Source: Theileria orientalis strain Shintoku
Lineage: Eukaryota > Apicomplexa > Aconoidasida > Piroplasmida > Theileriidae
Length of the DNA stretch: 64,000 bases
Assembly: GCF_000740895.1 (NCBI RefSeq)
Contig: NC_025262.1
Span: forward strand, 166,001 to 230,000
Direction of reading: 5' to 3'
The notes under the pieces are model-generated. The model ran no database searches. It was given only the letters and a program-made list of their open reading frames with translations, and was not told where the DNA came from. The first letter of the stretch is position 1; the number at the start of each line of letters is the position of its first letter. The position numbers and the translations under genes were made by a program. Shown piece by piece: positions 35,144 to 45,928 of the stretch.

Positions 35144-38100
35144 TCATATGAAGTACTTGAACTTGTGCATATACTTGATGTGGCTGTCGCAGAGCGGTAT
35201 TCCGTACCAGGACAGGAATATGCCCAGCGGCAGCACTATTTTGTCCTTGTTAACCATCGACGAGAGCACGAACTGGTTCAGGTAGTGCAGGACCGTCGTC
35301 TCGTACTTGTCGTAGACCGAGCCCGCAGGCTTGAACGTGCTCAGCGTCTCTCTGTAGTCCCTCAGCGTGTGGTTTTCCTGTATCAGTTCCTCCTTCATGA
35401 GCACTCCCTCCGTCATGTCGATGTTTTCGAGGTTGATGTTCTCCACCAGGTCCCAGACCAGGTCCCAGATGTGCCCCTCCTTTTTAAACAGGTTCGCCAC
35501 CAGGTCGTGTGCGAACTTGATTGCGTTTTCGCACGCGATGATGCTCGTGCTCGTGATGTCCTCCTCCTCCTCGGTGGTGCTCGTCGAGATGCAGTACTCG
35601 TGCCTCCACATGAGCCAGTGCTCGATGTAGGTCAGCACTCTGTTCATCACTCTGCTGTCCGTGCCCTTCACGTCGCACATGCTCGTCGGTACCAGGACAA
35701 CGTTCAACATTCTGCTGTAGTTGCTTTCGAAGTACTTGTTCGTCAGTTTCGTCAGCACATCTGCTTCCAGCTTCCTGTTTAGCAGGTGCGCGTACGGGAA
35801 GTAGTACTCCAGGTCTCCCAGCAGGTCTGTGTACTTGGTGTACGGGTGACCTTTTTCGTAGTGGTCTCCTTCGACCTCCTCCGTTTTTTCTTCTAACACT
35901 CGCGCCACTTGCTCCTGGTCTGTTTGCGGTTCATCCGAAGAGCTATATTCCGTCGAGGACTCATATTCGTACTCCTTCTTTTGGTGTTTCCTGTTAACCT
36001 CGACCACCTTAAGATCGTACTTGCTGGCTATCGAGAGAATGCTTTCCGCTTCACTGACCGGTTCAACTGCCGCTTCACTAGGCGCTTCAGTGTCAGTTTC
36101 CAGGTGTTCCCCGCGCTTCGTCTTCACATGGACCAGTTCTACCTTGTACTCCTTGCCTTCCGAGTGAATAGAGCCTGCATCCGTGACTGTGCTATGTGAT
36201 GAACGAACGCTCTCTGCGTCACTGGCAACGCTACGCTTTGAACGGACACTCCCAGCCTCGCTAGCGGTGTCGGTGTCAGTTTCCAGGTGTTCCCCGCGCT
36301 TCGTCTTCACATGGACCATTTCAACCTTATACTCCTTGCCTTCCGAGTGAATAGAGCCTGCATCCGTGACTGTGCTATGTGATGAACGAACGCTCTCTGC
36401 GTCACTGGCAACGCTACGCTTTGAACGGACACTCCCAGCCTCGCTAGCGGTGTCGGTGTCAGTTTCCAGGTGTTGATTCCGATTTGTCGGTACATGAACC
36501 AGTTCTACCTTGTACTCCTTGCCTTCAGAGTGAATCGTGCCAGCATCCGTTACTGTGCTGCGCGTTGAACGGACGCTACCCGCATTGCTTGCGCTGCTAT
36601 GTGTCGAACGGACGCTTTCAGCGTCACTGGCAACGTTATTATTGTTGTTGTTAGCGTTGGCGTTGTTGTTATTGTTATTGTTATTGTTGTTAGCGTTGGG
36701 GTTGTTATTATTGTTGTTCGAGTTAGCGTCAGCGTTGGTCCTGTTCCTTCTGGCGTTCTTTGGCGGAAGCTCTATGTCCGCCTCCTTCAGGCTGAAGATG
36801 TTGCTTATCAGGTACTTCTGGAACTTCAGGAACTCGTTGAGGTACTCGTCCATGAACTTCGCCTTGATGATGTTTCTCTGCGAGTCCGTCATTGGCACCT
36901 GCACCGTCTCGTGGTTCATGCTCTTCAGCGTGATCAGGTCTATCTCCATATCTCCGAAGAGGTGCCAGAACATTTGGAAGTTCTGCAGCACCTTCGGCCT
37001 CCCTGGCATCTTCATGTTGCGGACGTGCCTCTGTATCTCGTAGATCGTGTTGTATCGATAGTAGGTGATCAGGAAGAAGTTGTGGTTGATCGGCTTCCCC
37101 AGCCTCCATGCGATGTACCTCTCGTCTCCTCTAAAATACGACTGGTAGTGGTCGTAGTTCGACTCCGCCTTGCTCAGAAGCACGTACGACAGAAAGTCCA
37201 GCACGCTCGTCAGGTCCAGCGACTCTCGTGGCGTTCCCAGCGTCTTCAGCACGTTTTTCTTCAGCTCCGTCAGGACTTCCATGTTGTCGTTGTACGAGGT
37301 CGCCACCTTGTGCACCGTCCTGCTCATGTCCTTGTAGGGGTACAGGTGGTCCTTCATTTTATTGTACGTGCTCATCGTCCTCAGCGGCACCTTCATGTTA
37401 AACATCGCCGCGAAGTCCGTCTTCATCGACTTAAGCAGTCCGTAGATCATGACGAACTTCGACGTGTGCGCGAGCGTCCCCGTCACTCCTCCCATCGTGT
37501 CCTCCACGAAGTGCTCTATTCTCGAGAGCTTGACGCTGTACTTTTCCAGGACGTAGATGAAGTCGTAGAGGTGGATGCAGTACTTGACGATAACTGTGAA
37601 TAGCATGCCCACCATGATCGCTATGTTGATCAGGTACGACCACACTTGGTACTCCACGTTTATCGAGACGAACAGGTCTCTCACCACCATGTTCATGTAG
37701 TATGCCGACAGGACCGAGAATACCACCACCATGATGTAGAAGCTGAAGTTGTTCCTGATAAGCGTGTTTTTCCCCTGCCCTTCCACGTATGACCCGTCCG
37801 ATTCATTCAGATACTTCGCACTCTCTCTGAACTCTTGGCGCCTGTCTATTATGCTCAGTTTTTGATTCAGGCCTAACATTTCGTAGTCGGCCGTGTACTG
37901 CTCGTCTACGCTCGTTTCGTCCACGTCGCTTTGCGAGTACTCATGTTCATCGGTGCTTGCGTTTGAGTGCACGTTGAGCCTCGAGCTGATGAAGTCTCTG
38001 AACTTCACTATGTCCGGGTGCGGGTGTATCTCTTCTGGAGGCTCTTTTCCTCTTACTGTTATATCCAGGCCCAGGTAACTGTCGAACCTCATCCTCATGA

Positions 38101-41100
38101 ACATGAACATAATCGCCAGCGCAAACACCACGAGCCCTCTCGTTATTATGAACTTGTAGAATCCCGGCCCGTAACATGGCGTTGGTCTATACAGGTCATC
38201 GTACGTGTGATACTTCGGGTTTATTGAGTGTTCGTCCTCCATGTTTTTATATCCTCCTGCCATTGCGTGCGTCAGATCTGCTATCCTTGCGTTCCTTGTC
38301 GACGTTTCCAACCTTTTCAGGTACTTCGTGTTACTTTCACACAGACTCTTTATGTTATCGATTTTATTTTCTTTACACATCCACTTTATCAGGCCATCGT
38401 TGAAAGTGCTAGGTATCAGTGTTCTATATGTTTTTTCAAGCAGGTTAAGGCTTATTGAAAGCAATTTACAGTCTACGCACTTTTCTCCGCACTCTTTCCC
38501 CTTTTTACATTCAAAATTGTTCTTAATGCTGTCAAAAATGTTCGATAAACTACTTATTGATTCACATGACTTTTTCAACTTGGCGCACATGTCCTTACAC
38601 TCACATTTATTTCCAACACAGGTAGATTTTAATAGCTTTCGTACTTCTTCCTTGAAGTTTTCGGGAAACGTTGTAGACTGGCAATCTAAAAGCCCCTGTA
38701 TATCTTTTTTAATATCTTCACATTTACATTGTCCAGCATAATTTCCATATTTCTCAAATTTCTTCAGTGTATCAACACAAGTACATTTAGCCATTTTATC
38801 TTTCTTGTTCTTCTGTTTTTCTTCGTTCGTGGTTGGAAAGTAATTGTATATTCTTGATATTATGCAGTTGTATAAACACATCGACACAATGTTGACGAAT
38901 ATAACACAACAGAGCTTAGAATCACCGACTCCATTACAAATGTCTCCTGTTTTTATTTCCTCCGCCTTCGGACTTGGTTCTATTTTCTTATTCTTGCTAT
39001 TCATGCAATCCATTGAGTCCATCTCTGCTTTTAGGCTCGCCAAATATTGAGCTGCAAACTCCACCTTTTCGTTATTGAATTCGAACAGGTTCTCCAGCAG
39101 CAGTGAAATGTACTCTGCGATGTTAATGAAGTAGTAGTAGTATCTATCGTCCGGCGATTGGCACAGGCAGTCGTTTGATCCTTTAATTTCACTAAAGATG
39201 GACAGAAACCTTTGCTCAATTTTAGTTTCAATCTTCTCTGATATGTCAATGGCAAACATCAACAACTTCGAGACATTCAGGTTGTACGTATCGGACCCTG
39301 TGCGGTTGTCGTACCTTCTGCACATCGTGCTCAAGATATCGATAACGATGTCTCTAAAATAACAGATGCACTTGTAAATGCACGGGTACATCCTATACTT
39401 CATAACCAAGCATAGACACAGGTAGTTTCCTTGGTTGTCGATCATTTGGTGTACTTTGCGATTATGGTTCTGGCAATCGTCGAACTCTAGTGGCCTGTAC
39501 TTTGTATCCTTTTTACTATTTGGGTTTTCAGACTCATACCTTCTAACACAGGGGCAGGTTTCTACCCAACTTACGATTTTATACACCTTTTCGCTACTTA
39601 TGTACTCGTAGCTCTTCGACAGTACCAACTTTGACTCCGTGATCGTCATGTGTGAGGTGAGAACGAAAACGAAGTCGAATACGCTTTTTCTCAGGTCCAG
39701 TATGTACCTGACCAGGGGCGTAGCTCTGGGAATATCGATGTTGATTAGGTTCACATCTTCTGTCGTCAGTGTGTTATACAGATCGTGGCTTAGCTTCAAC
39801 AACGACTTTATTGACTGGTTTATATAATCGCATATGAGTTTTTCTATTCCCTCTGCGGCTTCGGGGAACGTGTAACAATCGTAGCGCACTGGATTGGGGA
39901 TCATGTGACAAAAGGTCTTAACTTTTTCCTTATCCGGGTTGAACTCGTTTTCCTCTGCGTGGTATCTGTTCATCGTGCTTCCCAACATCATTATGAGTTC
40001 GTTTTTATATTCCGTCAGCAGGTACGCCGCGGTCTTCAGGTGCTCCGGGTCCTTTTTCACGCTGCAGAGCTTGAACGACAGCTCCTGGTCTATCAGGTTA
40101 CACAGGTCAAAATCGTAGCCGTACTTGAGGTAGTTTTCCAACTTATCCAGCACCGTCAGCATCGTGGAGCACGTGCTCAGCATCTTCTTGTCCTCGTTCT
40201 CCTTGTCGTCCCAGTTTTCGAGCGTAAAGTGGTACGACACCAGGTTCGGAATGGTCGTGGTGTTTGGTACCTTCTTATTCCTCTCTGCAAAGATGCTGGT
40301 GTTCATGTTCTCGATGGACGTGGGCGTGCAACTCTCCTTGCTGTCCTTGGCATCTGCCGCGACCGCGGCTTCACCTTCCAAACACGGGTCCAGGTAGTTC
40401 GGGTACGGCGTGTTCGAGAATGGCGTCTTCTTCAGGTGCTCGTCGTTCGTCTGCGTGAACCCTTCCGTGAATAAAATGTCGAAAATCGCCATGTTTATCG
40501 ACTTAAGCACTTTAACGCAGCTGTACGAGAAGTCGCGGTGCATCACCACGAGGAACACGATGAAGAGCACTGAGAATACCATCTTGTGCAGGAAGGAGAG
40601 TCTGTGGAAGTCGAAGTGGATGTTCGTGGTGTACGGCACCAGCGACATCATGTACGGGTTGATCATCCACACCACTCCCATCAGCTCAAGGTTCAGCACG
40701 TGAAAGATCGTCTTCTTCACCACCTTCAGCGGAATCTTCGCTATTGGCGCCCACATGAGCTTGTCGTGCTTCTTCCCTCCGTTGTACTCGTAGGTGAGCA
40801 GCAGCGTGATACACAGGCTGCTCATGAGCGAGATGAATGAGGCTATCAGCAGGATCCTGCACAGGTCCATTGATGACATCATCGGGTCCTTGTCCACGAA
40901 CGTGCCTGTGATGCACAGCCCTGACCTGAATAGTGTGAATGACACGATTGCAGGGCCCACGAAGCATCCGATCACGAATGACATTACTCTGTGGAACGTG
41001 TAACAGTCGCTTCCGCTCATGTTCGGGTCGAAGAGGAAGAATATGAAGTTGCAGACGAGCACGTGCGACACGAGCGACAGCATCGTGATGCTTCTCATGA

Positions 41101-41488
41101 TCAGTGTTCCGTACTGCGTGAACTTGTAGACGTACACGATCATGCAGTTCGTCATGTACATGAAGGTAAGCACCCACGACCACGCTATGCACGAGTTTCT
41201 TCCTATGGGCCCGATCACCATCGTTGAGAAGAAGCCGATGAATCCGTACACCAGCACTACTTGCTTCGTGAAGTAGTACGGGTCGTCTGAGAAGAACCTC
41301 TGTGCTCTGAAAACTCCTGAGAGCATGAAGTAGTCCATGTCGCTCAGCACGTAGACCAGCGCTATTGACAGTCCCACTAGGAAGAAGCTGAAGCAGCTGA
41401 ATCCGATTGCGATTGAACTCGAGTAGAGTTCCGAGTACTTTGAGGACCTTGCGAACTCGAACTCTCTTTTAAAGTGCGTTTCATCCAT
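35144..41488 (-). CDS. Giant multi-membrane protein with Cys-rich middle and repeats (lineage-specific)
   Basis: One exon, 2114 aa. Residues 20-330 contain about seven hydrophobic segments (SSSIAIGFSCFSFFLVGLSI, ILLIASFISLMSSLCITLLL), and further membrane segments lie near 1110 (GLVVFALAIMFMFM) and 1240-1310. Between them is a soluble region with a Cys-rich block (CTCVDTLKKF, CKCEDIKKDI, CECKDMCAKLKKSC). Residues about 1600-1830 are a poly-Asn tract and three Ser-rich tandem repeats. The topology of multiple membrane blocks with a Cys-rich linker suggests a piroplasm-specific surface family such as the Tpr/Tar or mtm type; I cannot confirm the family. Start MDETHFKREF follows the only clear ATG. 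The function is unknown. Confidence 0.7.
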   Translation of the reverse strand: MDETHFKREFEFARSSKYSELYSSSIAIGFSCFSFFLVGLSIALVYVLSDMDYFMLSGVFRAQRFFSDDPYYFTKQVVLVYGFIGFFSTMVIGPIGRNSCIAWSWVLTFMYMTNCMIVYVYKFTQYGTLIMRSITMLSLVSHVLVCNFIFFLFDPNMSGSDCYTFHRVMSFVIGCFVGPAIVSFTLFRSGLCITGTFVDKDPMMSSMDLCRILLIASFISLMSSLCITLLLTYEYNGGKKHDKLMWAPIAKIPLKVVKKTIFHVLNLELMGVVWMINPYMMSLVPYTTNIHFDFHRLSFLHKMVFSVLFIVFLVVMHRDFSYSCVKVLKSINMAIFDILFTEGFTQTNDEHLKKTPFSNTPYPNYLDPCLEGEAAVAADAKDSKESCTPTSIENMNTSIFAERNKKVPNTTTIPNLVSYHFTLENWDDKENEDKKMLSTCSTMLTVLDKLENYLKYGYDFDLCNLIDQELSFKLCSVKKDPEHLKTAAYLLTEYKNELIMMLGSTMNRYHAEENEFNPDKEKVKTFCHMIPNPVRYDCYTFPEAAEGIEKLICDYINQSIKSLLKLSHDLYNTLTTEDVNLINIDIPRATPLVRYILDLRKSVFDFVFVLTSHMTITESKLVLSKSYEYISSEKVYKIVSWVETCPCVRRYESENPNSKKDTKYRPLEFDDCQNHNRKVHQMIDNQGNYLCLCLVMKYRMYPCIYKCICYFRDIVIDILSTMCRRYDNRTGSDTYNLNVSKLLMFAIDISEKIETKIEQRFLSIFSEIKGSNDCLCQSPDDRYYYYFINIAEYISLLLENLFEFNNEKVEFAAQYLASLKAEMDSMDCMNSKNKKIEPSPKAEEIKTGDICNGVGDSKLCCVIFVNIVSMCLYNCIISRIYNYFPTTNEEKQKNKKDKMAKCTCVDTLKKFEKYGNYAGQCKCEDIKKDIQGLLDCQSTTFPENFKEEVRKLLKSTCVGNKCECKDMCAKLKKSCESISSLSNIFDSIKNNFECKKGKECGEKCVDCKLLSISLNLLEKTYRTLIPSTFNDGLIKWMCKENKIDNIKSLCESNTKYLKRLETSTRNARIADLTHAMAGGYKNMEDEHSINPKYHTYDDLYRPTPCYGPGFYKFIITRGLVVFALAIMFMFMRMRFDSYLGLDITVRGKEPPEEIHPHPDIVKFRDFISSRLNVHSNASTDEHEYSQSDVDETSVDEQYTADYEMLGLNQKLSIIDRRQEFRESAKYLNESDGSYVEGQGKNTLIRNNFSFYIMVVVFSVLSAYYMNMVVRDLFVSINVEYQVWSYLINIAIMVGMLFTVIVKYCIHLYDFIYVLEKYSVKLSRIEHFVEDTMGGVTGTLAHTSKFVMIYGLLKSMKTDFAAMFNMKVPLRTMSTYNKMKDHLYPYKDMSRTVHKVATSYNDNMEVLTELKKNVLKTLGTPRESLDLTSVLDFLSYVLLSKAESNYDHYQSYFRGDERYIAWRLGKPINHNFFLITYYRYNTIYEIQRHVRNMKMPGRPKVLQNFQMFWHLFGDMEIDLITLKSMNHETVQVPMTDSQRNIIKAKFMDEYLNEFLKFQKYLISNIFSLKEADIELPPKNARRNRTNADANSNNNNNNPNANNNNNNNNNNANANNNNNNVASDAESVRSTHSSASNAGSVRSTRSTVTDAGTIHSEGKEYKVELVHVPTNRNQHLETDTDTASEAGSVRSKRSVASDAESVRSSHSTVTDAGSIHSEGKEYKVEMVHVKTKRGEHLETDTDTASEAGSVRSKRSVASDAESVRSSHSTVTDAGSIHSEGKEYKVELVHVKTKRGEHLETDTEAPSEAAVEPVSEAESILSIASKYDLKVVEVNRKHQKKEYEYESSTEYSSSDEPQTDQEQVARVLEEKTEEVEGDHYEKGHPYTKYTDLLGDLEYYFPYAHLLNRKLEADVLTKLTNKYFESNYSRMLNVVLVPTSMCDVKGTDSRVMNRVLTYIEHWLMWRHEYCISTSTTEEEEDITSTSIIACENAIKFAHDLVANLFKKEGHIWDLVWDLVENINLENIDMTEGVLMKEELIQENHTLRDYRETLSTFKPAGSVYDKYETTVLHYLNQFVLSSMVNKDKIVLPLGIFLSWYGIPLCDSHIKYMHKFKYFI
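36090..36640. repeat. 183-bp in-frame tandem repeat
   Basis: A 183-base unit (61 codons) recurs at an exact 183-base spacing: the string CAGGTG followed by GTTCC or GATTCC occurs at about 36101, 36284 and 36467. The first two units are nearly identical at the nucleotide level, while the third is diverged. Each unit encodes a Ser-rich segment with VASDAESVRSSHSTVTDAG and then SIHSEGKEYKVE, HLETDTDTASEAGSVRS. The length keeps frame, so copy number can vary without breaking the gene. Confidence 0.85.
36640..36760. repeat. Asn-codon microsatellite
   Basis: An interrupted run of GTT/ATT trinucleotides on the plus strand encodes a near-continuous poly-Asn tract in the giant membrane protein, just before the Ser-rich repeats. 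It is a probable site of length variation. Confidence 0.8.
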
Positions 41489-42122
41489 CCTTTCACCTCA
41501 CATCATCTCAATTACTTCTTATAACCGTTCTACATTCTACTTTTATCTCAAATATTAATTCTACGTTTAAAATCCATCAATTTAAAATAATATACACATT
41601 TTATACAAAATTTTCGCCACCAATAAGTGCCATTTTCTTCCAAATATATTTATATTTGCTATACTTAAAATCAACTTAGTTTATGATTGCTGCATTAATA
41701 TATATTGATAAATTCCATTTATTTACGATTATTATACAAAATTCTCTTTCTTGTGTGGATTAAATTACACAAATTTATATGTTCCTCATTATGGGAACTA
41801 CCAACTTATTTATTAGTACATTTTAAGACATTAAAACTGACTTGCAGTTGTAGAAATTGACCAATTTTCCCCTCGACACCCCATCCCTTGGCCATTTTAC
41901 TCTTTATAGTAAATATGTTCCCACCAACTTTACTTTTGACACATCAACAATTTTATATATTTATTTTATGAAGCTATAGAGAATTATAACTATTTCTATC
42001 ACTGATTCCCATACTGGCTTCCCTCTTTTCTTATACATACCCAAATTTTACCTTCCTATAATGTACTCTAACGAAACCAATTTACTTTCATCAATTTCGT
42101 CTTATTCTCTTTATTCTCCCAT
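41489..42122. other. AT-rich upstream spacer
   Basis: About 630 bases between the start of the giant membrane protein and the end of the PSMD5-like gene. It is AT-rich with short A and T runs and no coding signal on either strand. It is likely the promoter of the membrane protein gene. Confidence 0.5.
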
Positions 42123-43780
42123 TTAAATCCCTCTGAGTGACCTTACTACTGATTCCGGGAGCGGAGATGTGCTGTCCCTGTATTTCTCCTCGACGCTGGC
42201 CAGAAACTTTTTTATCAGCCTTCTCTTCGTCAGCGTCGTCTCGTAGTTGTTCTCCTGCGTGCTCAGAAGCCGGGATTCTAGCTCCGAACTCACCAGCAGC
42301 TCCGTCACTCCTTCGAACTCCAGCGAGCTCAGCAGGAGCTGGAAGCACGCCTCCCTCACCTCCCCGAAGGGGAACTTCGATATCGCGTGTATCACGTTCT
42401 TCGCTGCCTCCGATATGAACTTGCGCTTCGACTCGTCTCCCGAGTCTGCTACGAACTGCAGCGACTCCAGGCACGAGTACAGCGTGTCCTCGTGCGTGCA
42501 GCTCCTGACTACGTTCAGGAACTTTTCCGATACTTCCTCGTCCAGGAGGCCTCTCACGTACATTGGTCCGAAGCATGCTAGCGACGAGTAGTACTGAACC
42601 GACTTGCTGTTTGCGTTGAGCAGGTTTTCTGCCACACACTTCGAAAACAGCTCAGTTTCGCTCTCGTTAAGCACGTTTTCTATCAGCACTATGGTGCTAA
42701 AGAACCTCAGCAGCGGCCCTGTCACCATGTCCGCCTCCACGTCCAGGTCTCTCTTGGTGAACAGGCTCACTGCGTGGGCCACGAACTCTCTGGACGCCTT
42801 CGACTCGAACTTAAGTTTTTTTATCAGCGGAATCATCGCGTCCAGTATTTCCAGGCAGTTGAGCTTCACCAGCACGTCCTCCTTCATGTAGAGCTTAAAT
42901 ATTGCATCGTACGCCTCTTCGTCTCTCAGCAGCTCGAAGCACTCGTTGCTTGCCTTTCCCAGCTTCGTGCAGAACTCCAGCAGCCTCAGTGCCATTGACA
43001 CTTTATCCAGGTGCTCCGTCTTCGAATTTTATTAGCTTTGTTGCTTACCTCCTCGTGGCCCGATATATAATCCATCAGTATGTTAAGCCTGTTTCTGGTT
43101 AGGTACCTCGGCTCTCCTCGTCTACTCGCAATCTACATGCGTTTGTCAGAATACGCGCTTATATAACAACTCCTATCACTTACTGAGCATATCGAGCTGG
43201 ACGCGTCTTCGAATACTACGTACTCTTTTTCAAACAGCATATTGAACACGAGGTCGTACACATCTTCGTTCCTTCCTCCTAACACACTGTTAAATTACTT
43301 CCGCACACCGTTTTCTATGAACTTCCTCATGTGATTCGATATTAGGCGCTTCACGTAGTAGTTAGATTCTGAGATTCTTTGTCTTATGACGCTCATTATC
43401 TGAAGTTTCGTTGTGCCGCGTTCCACTCTACCTGTTCGTTTTTGAATATAACTTCGTACGATCTGCTATCCAAGACTGAATCCAGGCACCTTACTATCAG
43501 GTTTCCCACGAACTTTTCATCCAGGGCCGGTATTTCCGAGGAATCATCTTCGGGCTCTGAGTCGAAGGGCACGAACGCCTCAGACGTCAGCGTTGCCAGT
43601 TGAAATATCATTTCTTCCACACTCACCTGTTTTTTTATTTTTTTCTCCTTTTGTTATCGCTTACCTGGTCCAACAGTGCCTTCGTTGCCGAGGGTGTGCT
43701 GCCCTAAATCATTATTGTTTTTTCTACTCAAATACCGATAGAAGATACTTCAAATATACTTGTGAATTATTTTGTGCCAT
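42123..43780 (-). CDS. PSMD5: 26S proteasome assembly chaperone PSMD5/S5b-like
   Basis: The start is the ATG at 43780 (MAQNNSQVYLKYLLS). Short exons near 43661-43704 (STPSATKALLDQ) and 43396-43620 (VSVEEMIFQLATLTSEAF) lead to a large last exon (42123-43001). Exon phases agree where checked. The protein is helical throughout, ARM/HEAT-like. The segment LLEFCTKLGKASNECFEL, YMKEDVLVKLNCLEILDAM aligns in pattern with the PSMD5 stretch that ends in DVLVRATCIEMV; LRFFSTIVLIENVL and CLESLQFVADSGDESKRKF also agree. PSMD5 caps the proteasome base during assembly. The identity is a reading by eye and could be another ARM protein. Exons between 43001 and 43380 are not fully resolved. Confidence 0.5.
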
Positions 43781-43847
43781 TGCTACATTATTTATACATG
43801 TGTATTGTAGAATATTATGTTTGAACACGATATTTGTTAGGTTAACT

Positions 43848-45676
43848 TCACTTTTTTCTTTTTGACTTCTGTTCCAGCAGCTTTTTATTAAATTCTGTTT
43901 CCTACCGCCCTTTTAACTCATTTCTTGTTCTTACCTTATAATTTGGGTCTGTTGTGTCGATTGCGAACTTCGGGTCCTTGAATATTCTCGTAAGCCTTTC
44001 GTCGTCAAAGTTTGACTAAATTTTATTAATTGTTTTTGACAGTTTACCTTAAATCCTGGTTGCTGTTTCTTTACATCTTTGTGTTTTTTACTTTTTAGGT
44101 ACTTCATATCAAAATGGCGATCCTAGGCATGGGTTTTTTTACACATTCTCAACTCACTTCTACCGGCTCTTCTTCCAGCCTTCTCTTTTCACCTTTCTTC
44201 TTCTGTTTATCTCTTTTATGCGATCCACTACCATATTCTTCCCTTTTACTTGTTCTACAATGTTTTTTGATTAATTCGTTGCTTACTCTTCGCTGGCCAC
44301 TTCCACCTTTGGTCCGAATGATATCTTAAAGTTTCCCACTGTTGCTGATATTTTGGCGTTATCCTCATCATCGTCGTCGTCACCACCGTGATCATCTTCT
44401 TCTTCATCATCATCATCTTCTTCCTCATCGTCTTCATCATATTGTGCTATACCACTTGACTTATCTGCTTCCCCCTCTTCTCCCTCTCCCTAGGATACTT
44501 ATTCATCTTCTTGCTTACTTTCAGCAGTTTCTTGTATTTTTCTATGTTTTCCTCAGCGTCATCATCGCTTTCGTCTGATGCCAAGTACTCTGACAAGTCT
44601 AGCGAAGCGAGCTCCTTTTCCGTGAATCTGCGCATAAATTATCGTTCCTCTTCCCTACCTCTTGGTCAGCGTTTTAAACCTCTTCGCGGGCGTCGTGTCC
44701 CACTTACACTCCACTTTCGAGTGCCTCAGTGCCGACTGAGTGTTCGCTGGCGGCTTATAGTTGTCTGGTATTTTAAAGGACTCTGTCGTCGGTTTCCTCG
44801 GGAACTCCACTGAGGGCGGTATGAAGCGCAGATCCAGCCCGTCTATTGCGAAAGCCACTTCGCTGCCGTCCAACTCGTCGTACAGGATCCTCGCCTTTTC
44901 CACTGACTCCAGCTCCACCACTCCGTAGTAGTACCTAATCGTCCGTGTGCTTAGTTTGTTCACACCTCGACCTTTCTCTTTGGTACTTTCTCAGCGCCTC
45001 CTGCCTAGTCTCTTCGTCCTCTACCACACATTTATTCGCCGATGTCACACACCTTCCTCATCTCTCGTCTCCTCGCTAAGATCCTACACGTTTGTCATTA
45101 CTCCTTTATCTTTCTTCTGGTGCAACTACTGTTTATCTTACCAGTGATGGCCCTGATACGTTTTCTTCTGATATCTTCTTCTCTCCTATGTCTGAGAGGT
45201 ATATTGCTGCTCTCTTCACCGCCTTGACGAAGTCGTTGTTGTTTATTGACCTGTACAGCGTCTCAAACAGCACAAAGAGGTCGTCTGCCGTTATGTTGTC
45301 CCAGTCGCAGCCCACCACTGCGATGCGATCGCTCTCTTCTCCCTACCACTTCATGCCACAGCTTCGAACTTACGTATTCTATCTGCTCCTTTTCCTCCGC
45401 TTCTTCAGTCTCCGACACTTCCTCCTCCTCTTCCGAGGACGAGTACACATCGTCGAATGACGATTTATCTATAGTTTGGGTTATTGTTCTTCACATACCT
45501 AGTGGACGTCCAAAAGGATCGATTTTGGGGCCAGTCTTAGCCTTTACATCTTCTTTAAACACTTTATTAAATCTTTCGTCGGTTTCAATCCTTTTTTCTT
45601 TCTTTTTTCTGAACCTTGCCTTTAGTTTAAAGCGTTCGTCCTCAGGGCGACTCTGATCCGTGGAATCTCCATCCAT
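43848..45676 (-). CDS. ESF1: Pre-rRNA processing protein ESF1
   Basis: Many short exons run from the ATG at 45676 (MDGDSTDQSRPEDERF) to the stop at 43848. In order they give RIETDERFNKVFKED, an acidic block (SSSEEEEEVSETEEAEEKEQ), VVGCDWDNITADDLFVLFET, YYYGVVELESVEKARILYD with LDLRFIPPSVEF, YKPPANTQSALRHSKVECKW, a Glu/Asp tract and LTRIFKDPKFAIDTTDPNYK (the NUC153 motif). The last exon ends NLIKKLLEQKSKRKK. ESF1 is a nucleolar protein needed for 18S rRNA maturation. The combination of motifs is specific. Individual splice sites other than the last two are approximate. Confidence 0.88.
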
Positions 45677-45928
45677 TTTCACAAACTTCACTTAAAAATC
45701 AATATTTCACTAAAATATGACAAAAATATCCTATTTACACTATCTTTAAAGCTTTAAATACTTGTGAAGTACGAAACACATAATTGAGTGTGGTTCCGAC
45801 TTTACACAAATGGTGTAAACTTGTTTTATGGTTAGCACATATTGCATAGAATTATGAGATTATGGTGTGTATAACAAATACATGTTTATCCGACTTCCGA
45901 ATTAGATCTCCTAATCTGCTGAATTGCC

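Noticed and set aside
36090..36640. Regularly spaced repeats as a possible CRISPR array
   Set aside because: The repeats are 183 bases, lie inside a coding frame and have no alternating spacers; the genome is eukaryotic.
36599..37603. 334-codon plus-strand frame opposite the giant membrane protein
   Set aside because: Antisense shadow of repeat and GC-rich coding sequence; Val/His/Arg-rich, no signal or domain.
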